DNA of 64,000 nucleotides from Thioclava indica (GCF_000714545.1 NZ_AUNB01000029.1:1-64000); one strand, 5' to 3'; shown: positions 8,633 to 18,795, counted from the first letter of the stretch. The notes: generated from the sequence alone by a model not told the origin. Translations and numbers: made by a program.

Positions 8633-10042
8633 ATGAGCAAGATTAAGGACGCTGTAAAGCTGATGAAGGACGAGGAGGTCGAATATGTCGACGTCCGTTT
8701 TACCGATCCGCGCGGCAAGCTACAGCACGTCACGCTGATCAACACGGAAGTCGATGAAGACTTCTTTGAAGACGGCTTTATGTTCGACGGCTCGTCGATC
8801 GCAGGTTGGAAGTCGATTGACCAATCCGACATGAAACTGATCCCCGATGCAGGCTCGGTTTACATCGACCCCTTCTACGCGGAAAAAACCATGTGCGTGC
8901 ATTGCACCGTGGTCGAGCCCGACACCGGCGAAGCCTATGATCGCGACCCGCGCGGCACCGCCGAAAAGGCCGAGGCCTATCTGATTGCGTCGGGGATCGG
9001 CGATCAGTCGTTCTGGGGGCCGGAAGCTGAATTCTTCCTGTTCGACGACGTGCGCTATTCGGTCGAGATGAACAAAGTCTCCTTCGAGGTCGACGCGATT
9101 GACGCCTCGTGGAACACCGACACGTCCTATGAAATGGGCAACATGGGCCATCGTCCCGGCGTGAAGGGCGGCTATTTCCCGGTCAACCCGATCGACGAAG
9201 CGCAAGATCTGCGTTCGGAAATGCTCTCCACCATGAAGCGCATGGGGATGAAGGTCGACAAGCATCACCACGAAGTGGCGAGCTGTCAGCACGAGCTGGG
9301 TCTGATCTTTGGCTCGCTGACCCATCAAGCGGACGAGATCCAGAAATACAAATACGTCATCCACAACGTGGCCCACGCCTATGGCAAGTCGGCGACCTTT
9401 ATGCCCAAGCCCATCTCGGGCGATAACGGCACCGGGATGCACGTCAACATGTCGATCTGGAAAGACGGCAAGCCCTTGTTCGCAGGCGACAAATACGCCG
9501 ATCTGAGCCAAGAGGCGCTGTATTTCATCGGTGGTATCCTCAAGCACGCCAAGGCGTTGAACGCGATCACCAACCCCTCGACCAACAGCTACAAACGCCT
9601 GATCCCGGGCTTTGAAGCCCCCGTGCTGCGCGCCTATTCCGCCCGCAACCGCTCGGGCTGTGTGCGTATTCCGTGGGCCGAGAACCCCAAGGCGAAACGT
9701 GTCGAAGCGCGCTTCCCCGATCCCTCGGCCAACCCCTATCTGTGCTTTGCAGCGCTGCTGATGGCCGGTCTTGACGGTATCAAGAACAAGATCGACCCCG
9801 GCCCGTCTTCGGACAAGGATCTGTACGATCTGCCCCCCGAAGAGCTGGCCGCGATCCCGACTGTTTGCGGTTCACTGCGTGAGGCGCTGGAGTCGCTTGA
9901 GGCTGATCACGAGTTCCTGCTGGCAGGCGATGTGTTCACGAAGGGGCAGCTTGAGGGCTATCTGGGCCTGAAATGGGAAGAGGTTTACGCCTACGAGCAT
10001 TGCCCCCACCCGATGGAATATAAACTATATTACTCCTGCTGA
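8633..10042 (+). CDS. glnA: Glutamine synthetase type I
   Basis: 469 residues, full length for GlnA-I, which forms glutamine from glutamate, ammonia and ATP as a dodecamer. Visible signatures are FDGSSIAGWKSIDQSDM, the metal-binding FWGPEAEFF, the KPISGDNGTGMH ATP-site block, the NRSGCVRIP block and the adenylylation loop DLYDLPPEE whose Tyr is the GlnE target. The ATG at 8633 follows an AAGGG sequence. The gene ends at a strong terminator (10066-10093) and is cotranscribable with glnB. Confidence 0.98.
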   Translation: MSKIKDAVKLMKDEEVEYVDVRFTDPRGKLQHVTLINTEVDEDFFEDGFMFDGSSIAGWKSIDQSDMKLIPDAGSVYIDPFYAEKTMCVHCTVVEPDTGEAYDRDPRGTAEKAEAYLIASGIGDQSFWGPEAEFFLFDDVRYSVEMNKVSFEVDAIDASWNTDTSYEMGNMGHRPGVKGGYFPVNPIDEAQDLRSEMLSTMKRMGMKVDKHHHEVASCQHELGLIFGSLTHQADEIQKYKYVIHNVAHAYGKSATFMPKPISGDNGTGMHVNMSIWKDGKPLFAGDKYADLSQEALYFIGGILKHAKALNAITNPSTNSYKRLIPGFEAPVLRAYSARNRSGCVRIPWAENPKAKRVEARFPDPSANPYLCFAALLMAGLDGIKNKIDPGPSSDKDLYDLPPEELAAIPTVCGSLREALESLEADHEFLLAGDVFTKGQLEGYLGLKWEEVYAYEHCPHPMEYKLYYSC

Positions 10043-10065
10043 GGCAGGGCGTGATGGAATGACGG

Positions 10066-10093
10066 AAAAGGGCGCCTTCGGGCGCCCTTTTTT
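10066..10093 (+). terminator. glnBA terminator
   Basis: An 11-base stem AAAAGGGCGCC with its complement, closed by a TTCG tetraloop and ending in a T run at 10088-10093, 24 bases after the glnA stop. Confidence 0.9.
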
Positions 10094-10303
10094 GTGGTTT
10101 GGGGGATTTAGCCCATAGATGCGTTTTTCATGTCTGTGGGAAAATCTGTATGTTTCGTATCGTGACGCTGGACAATCTGACGGTTGGTGCTTCGTCTGGC
10201 CTCGCGAGAGTGTGATATTTTGCAACTTTAGAGCGAGTGTGCGCCTTGGCGATCTGTGCTACGGATCGGGCTTCAGACTGAACACCAACGAGGAGCCTTG
10301 CCC

Positions 10304-12067
10304 ATGCGCCGTGCCGTCGCCCTTTTCTCTACCTGTCTGATGATGCTTGCCTTTCCGGTTCTGGCCGATACCCAGGACAGCGCTGCCTCGGCCTTGCCCG
10401 ATCTCGGGACGGTGGAGGCGAGCCGCGCCCAGCTTGCAGCCGCCAAGCCCGTGACGGCCAAACATGCGATGGTGGTTACGGCGCAGCATCTGGCCACCGA
10501 TATTGGCGTCGATATTCTGAAAAGCGGGGGCAATGCGGTGGATGCGGCGGTGGCGGTTGGCTACGCGCTGGCGGTGGTGCATCCTTGTTGCGGTAATCTC
10601 GGGGGAGGCGGTTTCATGACCGTGCATCTTGCCGATGGACAGAACCTGTTTCTCGATTTTCGCGAAAAAGCCCCGATGGCGGCGACGGCGGATATGTTTC
10701 TGGATGCGCAAGGCAATGCCGACCCCAAGCTCAGCCGGGATTCTTGGCTTGCAACGGGTGTGCCGGGGACTGTGATGGGCTTGCAAGAGGCGCTGGCCAA
10801 ATATGGCACGATGACACGCGCGCAGGTGATGGCCCCGGCGATCAAGCTGGCGCGCGAGGGGTTTGTGCTGAATGGCGCGGATGTGAAGCTGCTGGATCTG
10901 CGCACCAAGCTGTTTGCCAGCCAGCCCAATGTTGCGAAAACCTTCCTGCATTCCGATGGCACGCCCTACAAGGCGGGCGAACGGCTGAAGCAGCCTGAAC
11001 TTGCCAAGACGCTGGAACTGATTTCACAGAAAGGGAGCAAGGCGTTTTACGAGGGTCCAATCGCCAAGGCGATCGTGGCGGCCAGTCAGGCCGGTGGCGG
11101 GCTGTTCACGATGCAGGATTTCGCCCAATACACCGCCCCCTGGAGTGCGCCCGTGAGCTGTGACTATCGCGGCTATCAGGTCGTCTCGGCCCCGCCGCCC
11201 AGCTCTGGCGGCACGACGGTGTGCGAGATCATGCAAATCATGAAGCCTTATCCCTTCGCGAAATGGGGCTATGCCTCGACCGAGGTCACCCATGCGCTCG
11301 TCGAGGCTGAGCGGCGGGCCTTTGCAGATCGCAATACCTATCTGGGCGATCCGGCTTTCGTGAAAAATCCGGTCGCGACGCTGATTTCACCTGAACATGC
11401 CGACAAACTGCGCGCAACGATCCAGCCGGACCGCGCGACGCCGTCTTCGCAGATCAAGGGCAGTCTGGGCGCGAATGAGGGGCAGCATACGACGCATTAT
11501 TCTATCGTGGATGCGAAGGGCAACGCGGTGGCGGTAACCTACACGCTCAACTTCTTTTTCGGGACGGGCAAAATCGCGGGCGATACAGGATTTTTCCTCA
11601 ACAACGAGATGGATGATTTTACCGCCAAGCCGGGCGTGCCTAACGCCTTCGGTCTGGTGCAGGGCAAGACGAATGCGGTCGCGCCCGGCAAGCGCCCGCT
11701 CAGTTCAATGACGCCCACGATTGTGCTGAAAGATGGCAAGCTGTTCATGGTGACGGGCAGCCCCGGCGGCTCGACCATTATCTCGACCGTGCTGGAGAGC
11801 ATTCTTAACGTGGTCGATTTCGGGATGAATATGCAGCAGGCCGTCGATGCGCCGCGAGTCCATCATCAGTGGTTGCCCGATGTCGTCTCTGTTGAGCCCG
11901 GCTATTTGACGCCCAAGACGCAATCCGCGCTGGAGGCGATGGGATATACGTTCAAGGAACGCGCGCCTTGGGGCGCAGATGAAGCGATCTTGGCCAATCC
12001 CGAGACAGGGCTGCTGGAGGGGGCCAATGATGACCGTCGCCCCTCGGGTCTGGCGAAAGGCTATTAA
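10304..12067 (+). CDS. ggt: Gamma-glutamyltransferase (periplasmic)
   Basis: A 587-residue precursor. A signal peptide of about 21 residues (cleavage after FPVLA) sends it to the periplasm. It should self-cleave before the nucleophile Thr396, the first Thr of the TTHYSIVDAKGNAVAVTY block at the start of the small subunit. KSGGNAVDAAVA, CCGNLGGGGFM and the C-terminal PLSSMTPTIV and GSPGGS motifs are all present, so it looks active. It hydrolyses or transfers the gamma-glutamyl group of glutathione. The ATG at 10304 has AGGAG nine bases upstream. It is monocistronic between the glnBA terminator and fabD. Confidence 0.94.
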   Translation: MRRAVALFSTCLMMLAFPVLADTQDSAASALPDLGTVEASRAQLAAAKPVTAKHAMVVTAQHLATDIGVDILKSGGNAVDAAVAVGYALAVVHPCCGNLGGGGFMTVHLADGQNLFLDFREKAPMAATADMFLDAQGNADPKLSRDSWLATGVPGTVMGLQEALAKYGTMTRAQVMAPAIKLAREGFVLNGADVKLLDLRTKLFASQPNVAKTFLHSDGTPYKAGERLKQPELAKTLELISQKGSKAFYEGPIAKAIVAASQAGGGLFTMQDFAQYTAPWSAPVSCDYRGYQVVSAPPPSSGGTTVCEIMQIMKPYPFAKWGYASTEVTHALVEAERRAFADRNTYLGDPAFVKNPVATLISPEHADKLRATIQPDRATPSSQIKGSLGANEGQHTTHYSIVDAKGNAVAVTYTLNFFFGTGKIAGDTGFFLNNEMDDFTAKPGVPNAFGLVQGKTNAVAPGKRPLSSMTPTIVLKDGKLFMVTGSPGGSTIISTVLESILNVVDFGMNMQQAVDAPRVHHQWLPDVVSVEPGYLTPKTQSALEAMGYTFKERAPWGADEAILANPETGLLEGANDDRRPSGLAKGY

Positions 12068-12240
12068 GCGCGGGGCATTTCTCGTCCGATGGCTGTGGCG
12101 ATTGACTTTAGGTCGCCTTAGCCCTCGGGCGTAGATCAGGCTAGTCGGGCCGCGCCCTTTTCCTATCCTCTTGCACAACTTGCCCCAAACCCGCGCGCGC
12201 GTTAAGGGTTTTGCAAAGAATATGCAGGAGGATGGCCGAG

Positions 12241-13170
12241 ATGAGCCGAGCATTTGTATTTCCAGGGCAGGGCGCGCAGACGATTGGTATGGGGCGCGCG
12301 TTGGCGCAGGCCTATCCGGCGGCGCAGGCGGTGTTTGACGAGGTGGACGCGGCTTTGGGCGAAAGCCTGAGCGCGCTGATCTGGGAGGGTGAGGCGGAGG
12401 CGCTGACGCTGACGGCCAATGCGCAGCCCGCTTTGATGGCGACCTCGATTGCGGCGATGCGTGCGCTTGAGGCCGAAGGGTTTTCGGTGTCAGATGCGGC
12501 GTTTGTGGCGGGGCATTCCTTGGGAGAATATTCGGCGCTGTGTGCGGCGGGTTCGCTGAGTTTGGCCGATACCGCGCGGCTGTTGCGCCTGCGCGGTGAG
12601 GCAATGCAATCGGCGGTGCCGGTGGGTGTGGGCGCGATGGCGGCGGTGCTGGGGCTCGATTTTGCGGCGGCGTCGGCGGTGGCCGAAGCTGCGGCGCAGG
12701 GGCAGGTTTGCCAAGCGGCCAATGACAATGACCCGTCGCAGGTGGTGATTTCGGGCCATAAAGAGGCGGTTGAGCGCGCCACGGTATTGGCCAAGGAAGC
12801 CGGGGCGAAACGCGCGGTGATGTTGCCGGTGTCTGCCCCGTTCCACTGCGCGCTGATGCAGCCCGCAGCCGATGCGATGGCGGCGGCTCTGGCCGATGTT
12901 GCGATCAAGGCACCGGTGGTGCCGCTGGTGGCCAATGTGCGCGCCGAGGCGGTGAGTGATCCTGACCTGATCCGGCAGTTGTTGGTGGAGCAGGTGACGG
13001 GCTCGGTGCGCTGGCGCGAGAGCGTGGTGTGGATGGCGGGTCAAGGCGTGGACGAGATCTGGGAGATCGGCGCGGGTAAGGCGCTGTCGGGCATGATCCG
13101 GCGCATCGCCAAGGACGTGACCTGTCGCGCGGTGGGCACGCCCGAAGATATCGCTGCGCTGAAGGGCTGA
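12241..13170 (+). CDS. fabD: Malonyl-CoA:ACP transacylase
   Basis: 309 residues. The FPGQGAQ start, the nucleophile Ser93 in VAGHSLGEYSAL and the catalytic His in SAPFHCALM define FabD, which loads malonyl groups onto acyl carrier protein for fatty-acid elongation. The start at 12241 follows GGAGG and aligns with the family MSRAFVFPGQG start. fabG and acpP follow on the same strand; an 80-base gap with a repeat element separates it from fabG. Confidence 0.96.
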   Translation: MSRAFVFPGQGAQTIGMGRALAQAYPAAQAVFDEVDAALGESLSALIWEGEAEALTLTANAQPALMATSIAAMRALEAEGFSVSDAAFVAGHSLGEYSALCAAGSLSLADTARLLRLRGEAMQSAVPVGVGAMAAVLGLDFAAASAVAEAAAQGQVCQAANDNDPSQVVISGHKEAVERATVLAKEAGAKRAVMLPVSAPFHCALMQPAADAMAAALADVAIKAPVVPLVANVRAEAVSDPDLIRQLLVEQVTGSVRWRESVVWMAGQGVDEIWEIGAGKALSGMIRRIAKDVTCRAVGTPEDIAALKG

Positions 13171-13177
13171 GGGCGCG

Positions 13178-13226
13178 CCGGGGGATCTTCCCCCGGACCC
13201 CCTGGAGTATTTTTGGCCAGATGAAA
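13178..13226 (+). repeat. Dispersed intergenic element (hairpin plus GGAGTATTT core)
   Basis: A hairpin CCGGGGG/CCCCCGG (13178-13184 with 13190-13196) is followed by ACCCCC, then GGAGTATTT (13204-13212) and CCAGATGAAAG. The same order of parts is found, inverted, at 20601-20646 between GTA genes g2 and g3. The core also occurs at 41154-41237 and 45358-45447. It lies between fabD and fabG and just upstream of the fabG ribosome binding site. Confidence 0.65.
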
Positions 13227-13249
13227 GCCAGATGAAGAAAGGTTCGCAG

Positions 13250-13987
13250 ATGTTTGATCTTAAAGGTAAATATGCGCTTGTGACTGGGGCTTCCGGGGGG
13301 ATCGGGGCCGAGATCGCGCGCGCTTTGCATGCCGGTGGTGCGATCGTCGCGCTGTCGGGCACGCGGGTGGAGCCGCTGGAGGCTTTGGCGGCGGAATTGG
13401 GTGAGGGCGCGCATGTGTGCCCGGCCAATCTGAGCGATCCGGAGTCGGTTGAGGCGCTGCCGAAAGCGGCGATCACGGCGATGGGGGGCTTGGATATTCT
13501 GGTCAACAATGCCGGAATCACGCGCGATGGGCTGAGCATGCGGATGTCGGATGACGACTGGCAATCGGTGATTGACGTGAACCTGACGGCGGCGTTTCGC
13601 CTGATGCGCGGATCGCTGCGCACGATGATGAAGGCGCGCTGGGGGCGGATTATCAATATCACCTCGATTGTCGGTCAAACCGGCAATCCGGGGCAGGTGA
13701 ATTATGCTGCCGCCAAGGCGGGGCTAGTGGGCGCGTCGAAATCGATGGCGCTTGAAGTTGCTAGCCGCGGCGTGACGGTGAATTGCGTGGCGCCGGGCTT
13801 TATTGCAACGGCGATGACGGACAAGCTGAGTGAGGATCAAAAGAGTGGGCTGATGGGCCAGATCCCGGTCGGACGGATGGGGACGCCGCATGAAATCGCG
13901 GCTGCCGTGCGCTATTTGGCGAGCCCTGAGGCGGGTTATGTCACGGGGTCCGTTCTGCATGTGAATGGCGGCATGGCGATGATCTGA
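13250..13987 (+). CDS. fabG: 3-oxoacyl-ACP reductase
   Basis: 245 residues of the short-chain dehydrogenase family. The NADPH-binding GASGGIG is at residues 13-19 and NNAG near 86-89; the catalytic Ser139, Tyr152 and Lys156 are in place (NYAAAK). It reduces beta-ketoacyl-ACP in fatty-acid elongation. The ATG at 13250 was preferred over 13232 because the protein then begins with the family MFDLKGKYALVTG start and a GAAAGG sits upstream. It lies between fabD and acpP. Confidence 0.95.
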   Translation: MFDLKGKYALVTGASGGIGAEIARALHAGGAIVALSGTRVEPLEALAAELGEGAHVCPANLSDPESVEALPKAAITAMGGLDILVNNAGITRDGLSMRMSDDDWQSVIDVNLTAAFRLMRGSLRTMMKARWGRIINITSIVGQTGNPGQVNYAAAKAGLVGASKSMALEVASRGVTVNCVAPGFIATAMTDKLSEDQKSGLMGQIPVGRMGTPHEIAAAVRYLASPEAGYVTGSVLHVNGGMAMI

Positions 13988-14206
13988 GTGTTGCGCGCTA
14001 ACATTGGCGTGACCTCAGGGCAATTGCAGCTTGCGACGGGGCTAAAAACGGCTTGCCTTGAGCAACACCAATCGGTATGAGCGCAGCAGACGGGCTTGGC
14101 GTATGTTGCGCCGGGCCTGCTTGCGGCCTCGTGATCCGTCGGGGCGGATGAGACGCTCGAACGAGCATAGACTGGGCTCTAGGCCCTAGAATTTTGAGGA
14201 ATTGAC

Positions 14207-14440
14207 ATGAGCGACATCGCAGATCGCGTGAAGAAGATCGTCGTGGAACATCTCGGCGTGGAAGAAGACAAGGTCACCGAGAGCGCTTCGTTCATCGACG
14301 ACCTGGGCGCGGACAGCCTTGACACCGTTGAGCTGGTCATGGCGTTCGAAGAAGAGTTCGGCATCGAAATTCCCGATGACGCCGCTGAGAACATTCAGAC
14401 TGTTGGCGATGCAGTGAAATTCATCACGGAAGCCGCGTAA
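14207..14440 (+). CDS. acpP: Acyl carrier protein
   Basis: 77 acidic residues with the invariant [15 protein letters not shown], where Ser37 accepts the 4'-phosphopantetheine arm. It carries growing acyl chains for FabD, FabG and FabF. GAGG lies just upstream of the ATG. A 219-base gap separates it from fabG and may hold its own promoter (for example TTGCCT, 17 bases, TATGAG near 14054-14082, a weak candidate). A terminator follows. Confidence 0.97.
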   Translation: MSDIADRVKKIVVEHLGVEEDKVTESASFIDDLGADSLDTVELVMAFEEEFGIEIPDDAAENIQTVGDAVKFITEAA

Positions 14441-14466
14441 CGCGCTTTTGGCGATTGAGTATTGTG

Positions 14467-14498
14467 AACGGCGCTCCGGTTTTGGGGCGCCGTTTTTC
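14467..14498 (+). terminator. acpP terminator
   Basis: Eight-base stem AACGGCGC (14467-14474) with GCGCCGTT (14487-14494) followed by a T run, 27 bases after the acpP stop. Confidence 0.85.
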
Positions 14499-14646
14499 GT
14501 TTGCGATATGCGGATTTGAGGTTTGCGACGGGTTTTGCGGTTTTCTGGCCGGTTCTTAAGCCTTTGTTTAGGAGTTTTTTCTACTTTGGCTGAAGCCTTT
14601 GCGCGGTGGGGCAATGTTCTACCGCTTTCTTGCTAGGAGCCAAGAT

Positions 14647-16043
14647 TTGACAGTCTATCGTCTTTCCCAAATTCTGGTGCGTCCTTTGGCTTGGCTGGCG
14701 GCGGCGGTGGCACTTTGGCCGTTGGTTGGGCATTTTCTGCATTCGGAGCGGATGTTTGGGGTCTTTGCTGACAGCTACAAAACGCATGAAATGACATCCG
14801 TTTTGGTGTTGCTTTTATGCGGGGCGGTGCTGATGCGGCGGCGCAATCTGCGCGTGGCCAGCGTTTTGGCGGGGCTGTGTTTGGCCATTGTGACGGCGCG
14901 TTTCGTGCCGCAACTCGGCCCTTTTTTTGGTGTTGGCGGGCCGTATATGATGGGCTGGAACACGGCGCTGGTGCTGGGCATGATTGCGGCTGGCTTTTTG
15001 ATCAGCGAGGCGCGGTTTCATTCTTTGGGGGCGCTTCTGTGCTTTCTGGCGCTTGGGTTGATCGTGATTTTGCTAATCGCAGGGATCTGGCAAGAGCAAG
15101 AAATATTGGGGCAAATGTCGTTGACGACCGGTGTGATGACGATCGCGCTGGCGGCATCGATTGCCGCAATCCACGCCAATCGTGGTGTGATGCGCGTTCT
15201 TCTGGGGCCCTATGCGTCAGGCCGCAACGCGCGGATGCAGCTATTCCTTGGGATTTTGACGCCGCTTGTTCTGGGCGGGTTGTTCATGCGGGTGCCGGAT
15301 TGGCTGGCGGGCCAAAGCGAGGTTTTTCTGCTGATCGCGGTGCTGACGGGGTTTAATATTGCGTTGATTGTGGTGACGGCCGTGTTGATGGAGCGGGCCG
15401 ATCACAAGCGCCGGCAGTTGGAGCGCGAAATGTCTGATCTGGCGCTGCGCGACGGGCTGACGAAAGTATTCAACCGGGTGATGCTGGAACGTCGTTTTGG
15501 TCGCGCGGTGGCGCAGGCGGAGCAGAGCAACGCGACGTTCTCGCTGTTGATGATTGATCTGGATCGGTTCAAGGCGATCAACGATTTGGGCGGCATGAAC
15601 TGGGCGACCGTGTGTTGCATGACGTTGCGCAGGCGCTGCGGCTGGAAATGCGCTGGGATGATACTTTGGCGCGCGTCGGTGGTGAAGAGTTCGCGGTGAT
15701 TTTGCCCGGTGCCAATCTGGTCGAGAGCTATGAGATTGCCAAGCGGTTGCGCGCCAGTATCGAAGAGGTGGGCGTCGCGCGCGATGATGGCTCTGTGCAG
15801 CGGGTGACGGCCTCTATTGGCGTGGCGCAATGGCTTATCGGGGAGAGCATGCAGCAGATTTACGCGCGCACGGATGGCGCGTTGTATGAGGCGAAGAAAT
15901 CAGGGCGCAACCAGGTTTTGTTGGCCGCAGAGTCGGATTTCGGTGGTCGCTGTGAGTCTGCGCAGGAGGCTGTGATTGCTGTGCAGTTTCCATCCGCTGA
16001 TCAACCGGTTTGTGGGACTGAGCGGCGTCGCATTGTGGCCTAG
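14647..16043 (+). pseudogene. Membrane-bound diguanylate cyclase, broken by a one-base deletion
   Basis: The first frame encodes about seven membrane helices (to about 15390) and the start of a GGDEF domain (ALRDGLTKVFNR, FSLLMIDLDRFKAINDLGG), then falls into nonsense and stops at 15699. The rest of the domain continues in another frame from about 15594 (HELGDRVLHDVAQ, then RVGGEEFAVILPG, SIGVAQ, ALYEAKKSGRNQV) to 16043. Adding one C in CGGCATGAAC near 15593 restores GGHELGD exactly. The intact protein would have about 465 residues with a GGEEF active motif and would make cyclic di-GMP. The start is probably TTG at 14647, preceded by AGGAG at 14635-14639. It may be a true pseudogene or an assembly error. 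Confidence 0.8.
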
Positions 16044-16327
16044 CGTGATATGATCGCGGTTGGGTGGTCACTTGAGTTGCGGTGCGCTTGCGGGCTGTTG
16101 GAGGTTGCGCGGGACGTATCCTTTGTAAGTTTGGTGCCACGCGCGCGGCGTTTTCTGGCATTTATGATGAGAGCCGCGGTGCGCATTAGCGTCGGTCGTG
16201 CCGTGGTTTGGGGGGCGAAGACTCGCGTTGGGCCGCCTATGAGGAGGCGCGTTTCGTCTGGATGATTGCGCCGCGCGGGCCTCGCGTGTATCAGAACTTT
16301 CGAGAGTTTTCAGCGAAAGAGGTCGGG

Positions 16328-17593
16328 ATGCGCCGGGTTGTTGTCACAGGGTTAGGGATGGTTACGCCGCTGGCATGCGGGGTCGAGGAGACCTGGTCGC
16401 GTCTGATTGCGGGTCAATCGGGGGCCGGGTCGATCTCGCGCTTTGATGCGTCGGGCGTGGTGACAAAATATGCTTGCGAGATTCCGGTGGGCGATGGCAG
16501 CGATGGCACGTTCAACCCCGATGACTGGATGGAGCCGAAAGAGCGCCGCAAGGTCGATGATTTCATTTTATACGGCATGGCCGCGGCGACGCAGGCTGTG
16601 CGCGATTCCGGCTGGGTGCCTGAGGATGAGGAAAGCCGGTGCCGCACCGGTGTGATGATTGGTTCGGGCATTGGGGGCTTGAGCACGATTGCCGATACGG
16701 CTGTGCTGTTGAAGGAGCGGGGCGCGCGGCGTGTCAGTCCGTTCTTCATTCCCGGCGCGTTGATTAACTTGGTGTCGGGGCAGGTCTCGATCCGGTTCGG
16801 GTTCAAGGGGCCGAACCATGCGGTCGTCACGGCGTGCTCGACGGGGGCGCATGCGATTGGCGATGCGGCGCGGTTGATCATGCTGGGCGATGCCGATGTG
16901 ATGGTGGCTGGCGGTGCGGAAAGCCCGGTGTCGGAAATCGGGATTGCCGGGTTTAACGCGTGCAAAGCGCTGTCGACCAAGCGGGGCAATGATCCGCAAA
17001 CCGCGAGCCGTCCTTGGGATGCAGATCGCGACGGGTTCGTTATGGGCGAGGGGGCGGGCTGTGTCGTGCTGGAGGAATATGAGCATGCCAAGGCGCGCGG
17101 CGCGAAGATTTACGCCGAGGTGTTGGGTTATGGGCTGTCGGGCGATGCTTATCACATCACCGCGCCTGCCGAGGACGGTGATGGCGGGTTCCGCGCGATG
17201 AAAGCGGCGTTGGAGCGCGCCGGGATCGCGCCTGCGCAGGTTGATTACATCAACGCGCATGGCACCTCGACGATGGCGGACACGATTGAGCTGGGCGCGG
17301 TCGAGCGGATGCTGGGCGACGAGGGCGTCAAGAATGCCACGATGAGTTCGACGAAATCCTCGATCGGGCATTTGCTGGGCGCGGCGGGCGCGGTGGAGGC
17401 GATTTTCTGCGTGCTGGCGATCCGCGATCAGGTGGCACCGCCGACGTTGAATCTGGACAATCCGCCGGAAGGGGCGCGGCTGGATCTGGCGCCGAAAGCG
17501 GCTGTGAAGCGCAAGATCGACGTGGCACTGTCAAACAGTTTCGGCTTTGGTGGCACCAATGCGAGCCTCGTGCTGGGTAAGGTGCAAGGGTGA
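16328..17593 (+). CDS. fabF: 3-oxoacyl-ACP synthase II
   Basis: 421 residues, the usual KAS II length. Cys170 in VTACSTGAHA and the two catalytic histidines in INAHGTST and SIGHLLGAAGA form the Cys-His-His triad, and NSFGFGGTN closes the protein. It condenses malonyl-ACP with acyl-ACP. The start at 16328 follows GAGG and gives the family MRRVVVTGLGMVTPL. The stop overlaps the start of mltG as TGATG, so the pair should be cotranslated. The 284 bases upstream, back to the broken cyclase gene, hold no other gene that I can support. Confidence 0.97.
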   Translation: MRRVVVTGLGMVTPLACGVEETWSRLIAGQSGAGSISRFDASGVVTKYACEIPVGDGSDGTFNPDDWMEPKERRKVDDFILYGMAAATQAVRDSGWVPEDEESRCRTGVMIGSGIGGLSTIADTAVLLKERGARRVSPFFIPGALINLVSGQVSIRFGFKGPNHAVVTACSTGAHAIGDAARLIMLGDADVMVAGGAESPVSEIGIAGFNACKALSTKRGNDPQTASRPWDADRDGFVMGEGAGCVVLEEYEHAKARGAKIYAEVLGYGLSGDAYHITAPAEDGDGGFRAMKAALERAGIAPAQVDYINAHGTSTMADTIELGAVERMLGDEGVKNATMSSTKSSIGHLLGAAGAVEAIFCVLAIRDQVAPPTLNLDNPPEGARLDLAPKAAVKRKIDVALSNSFGFGGTNASLVLGKVQG

Positions 17594-18759
17594 TGTGGCG
17601 CAATATCGTCTCGAATTTTCTGACGCTCGCGATTGTTATCATGATCGCTTTGGCGGGATTGGTCGCGTGGGCAAAGCGGCAATATGTCGAGCCGGGTCCG
17701 CTGGCGCAGGCGATGTGTTTGCGCGTCGCGCCAGGGGCGAATATTCGCGGCGTTTCGGGCGATCTTGAAAGCGGTGGGGCGATCCGCTCGGCCTATATTT
17801 TCCGCACCGGCGCGCAATATCAGGACAAGGCGGGCCAGTTAAAATTCGGCTCCTATCTGATTGAACCCCATTCCACGATGGAGGGAATTGTCGATCAGAT
17901 TACGGCGGGCGGGCCGTCGACCTGCGGGACCGAACTGGTGTTTCGCATCGGGGTGAGTGGCAATGAGGTGTTGCTGCGCGAGCTGGACCCGGCGACGGGG
18001 GATTACAAGCAGATCGCGGAGTATAATCCCGAGAGTGAAAAGCCGCCCGAAGGGTTTGAGAGCAAAGCTGAGGCCGCTGACGTGCGCACCCGTGTCACGG
18101 TGGTGGACGGGGTGACAAGTTGGCAGATTGTGCAAGGTTTGCGCGAGGCACCGTTCTTGGATGGCACGATTGGCGATGTGCCTGCCGAAGGATCGCTGGC
18201 ACCCGATAGCTATGAGGTTAAGCGCGGGGCGGATCGCCAGGCATTGCTGGATATGATGGAGGCACGGCAGGCGAAAATCTTGGCGGATGCCTGGGCGGGG
18301 CGCGCGGATGGGCTGCCCTATGCGAACCCGGAGCAAGCGCTGACGATGGCTTCGATTGTCGAAAAGGAAACGGGTGTTCCCTCTGAGCGTGCGCAGGTTG
18401 CGAGCGTGTTCGTGAACCGGCTTGAGAAGGGGATGAAGCTGCAAACGGACCCGACGGTGATTTACGGGGTGACGGGCGGCAAGGGGATGTTGGGGCGTGG
18501 TTTGCGTCAGTCTGAGCTGCGCAAGGCGACGCCTTACAACACCTATGTGATTGACGGGCTGCCGCCGGGGCCGATTGCGAATCCGGGGCGCGCCGCGATT
18601 GAGGCGGCATTGCATCCCGATTCGACCAAATACCTGTTTTTCGTGGCCGATGGTTCGGGTGGACATGCGTTTGCGACCACGATTGCCGAGCATAACAAGA
18701 ATGTTGCGGCTTGGCGTGCGATCGAGAAAAAGGCGAAAGAAAGCGGTTCAGCTAACTGA
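17593..18759 (+). CDS. mltG: Endolytic murein transglycosylase MltG
   Basis: 388 residues: a short cytoplasmic start, one membrane helix (about residues 8-26), a LysM-like region and the YceG catalytic domain. The catalytic glutamate is Glu257 in MASIVEKETG, and the conserved LQTDPTVIYG and YNTYVIDGLPPGPI motifs follow. It cleaves nascent glycan strands at the inner membrane and so sets strand length. The ATG at 17593 overlaps the fabF stop; GTG at 17590 is the alternative and adds one residue. A terminator follows, then the GTA promoter. Confidence 0.95.
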   Translation: MWRNIVSNFLTLAIVIMIALAGLVAWAKRQYVEPGPLAQAMCLRVAPGANIRGVSGDLESGGAIRSAYIFRTGAQYQDKAGQLKFGSYLIEPHSTMEGIVDQITAGGPSTCGTELVFRIGVSGNEVLLRELDPATGDYKQIAEYNPESEKPPEGFESKAEAADVRTRVTVVDGVTSWQIVQGLREAPFLDGTIGDVPAEGSLAPDSYEVKRGADRQALLDMMEARQAKILADAWAGRADGLPYANPEQALTMASIVEKETGVPSERAQVASVFVNRLEKGMKLQTDPTVIYGVTGGKGMLGRGLRQSELRKATPYNTYVIDGLPPGPIANPGRAAIEAALHPDSTKYLFFVADGSGGHAFATTIAEHNKNVAAWRAIEKKAKESGSAN

Positions 18760-18768
18760 TATTATTAT

Positions 18769-18795
18769 AAAAACCCGGTTAGTGCCGGGTTTTTA
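18769..18795 (+). terminator. mltG terminator
   Basis: AAACCCGG (18771-18778) pairs with CCGGGTTT (18785-18792) followed by more T residues, directly after the mltG stop. It isolates the GTA cluster from the fabF-mltG operon. Confidence 0.85.
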
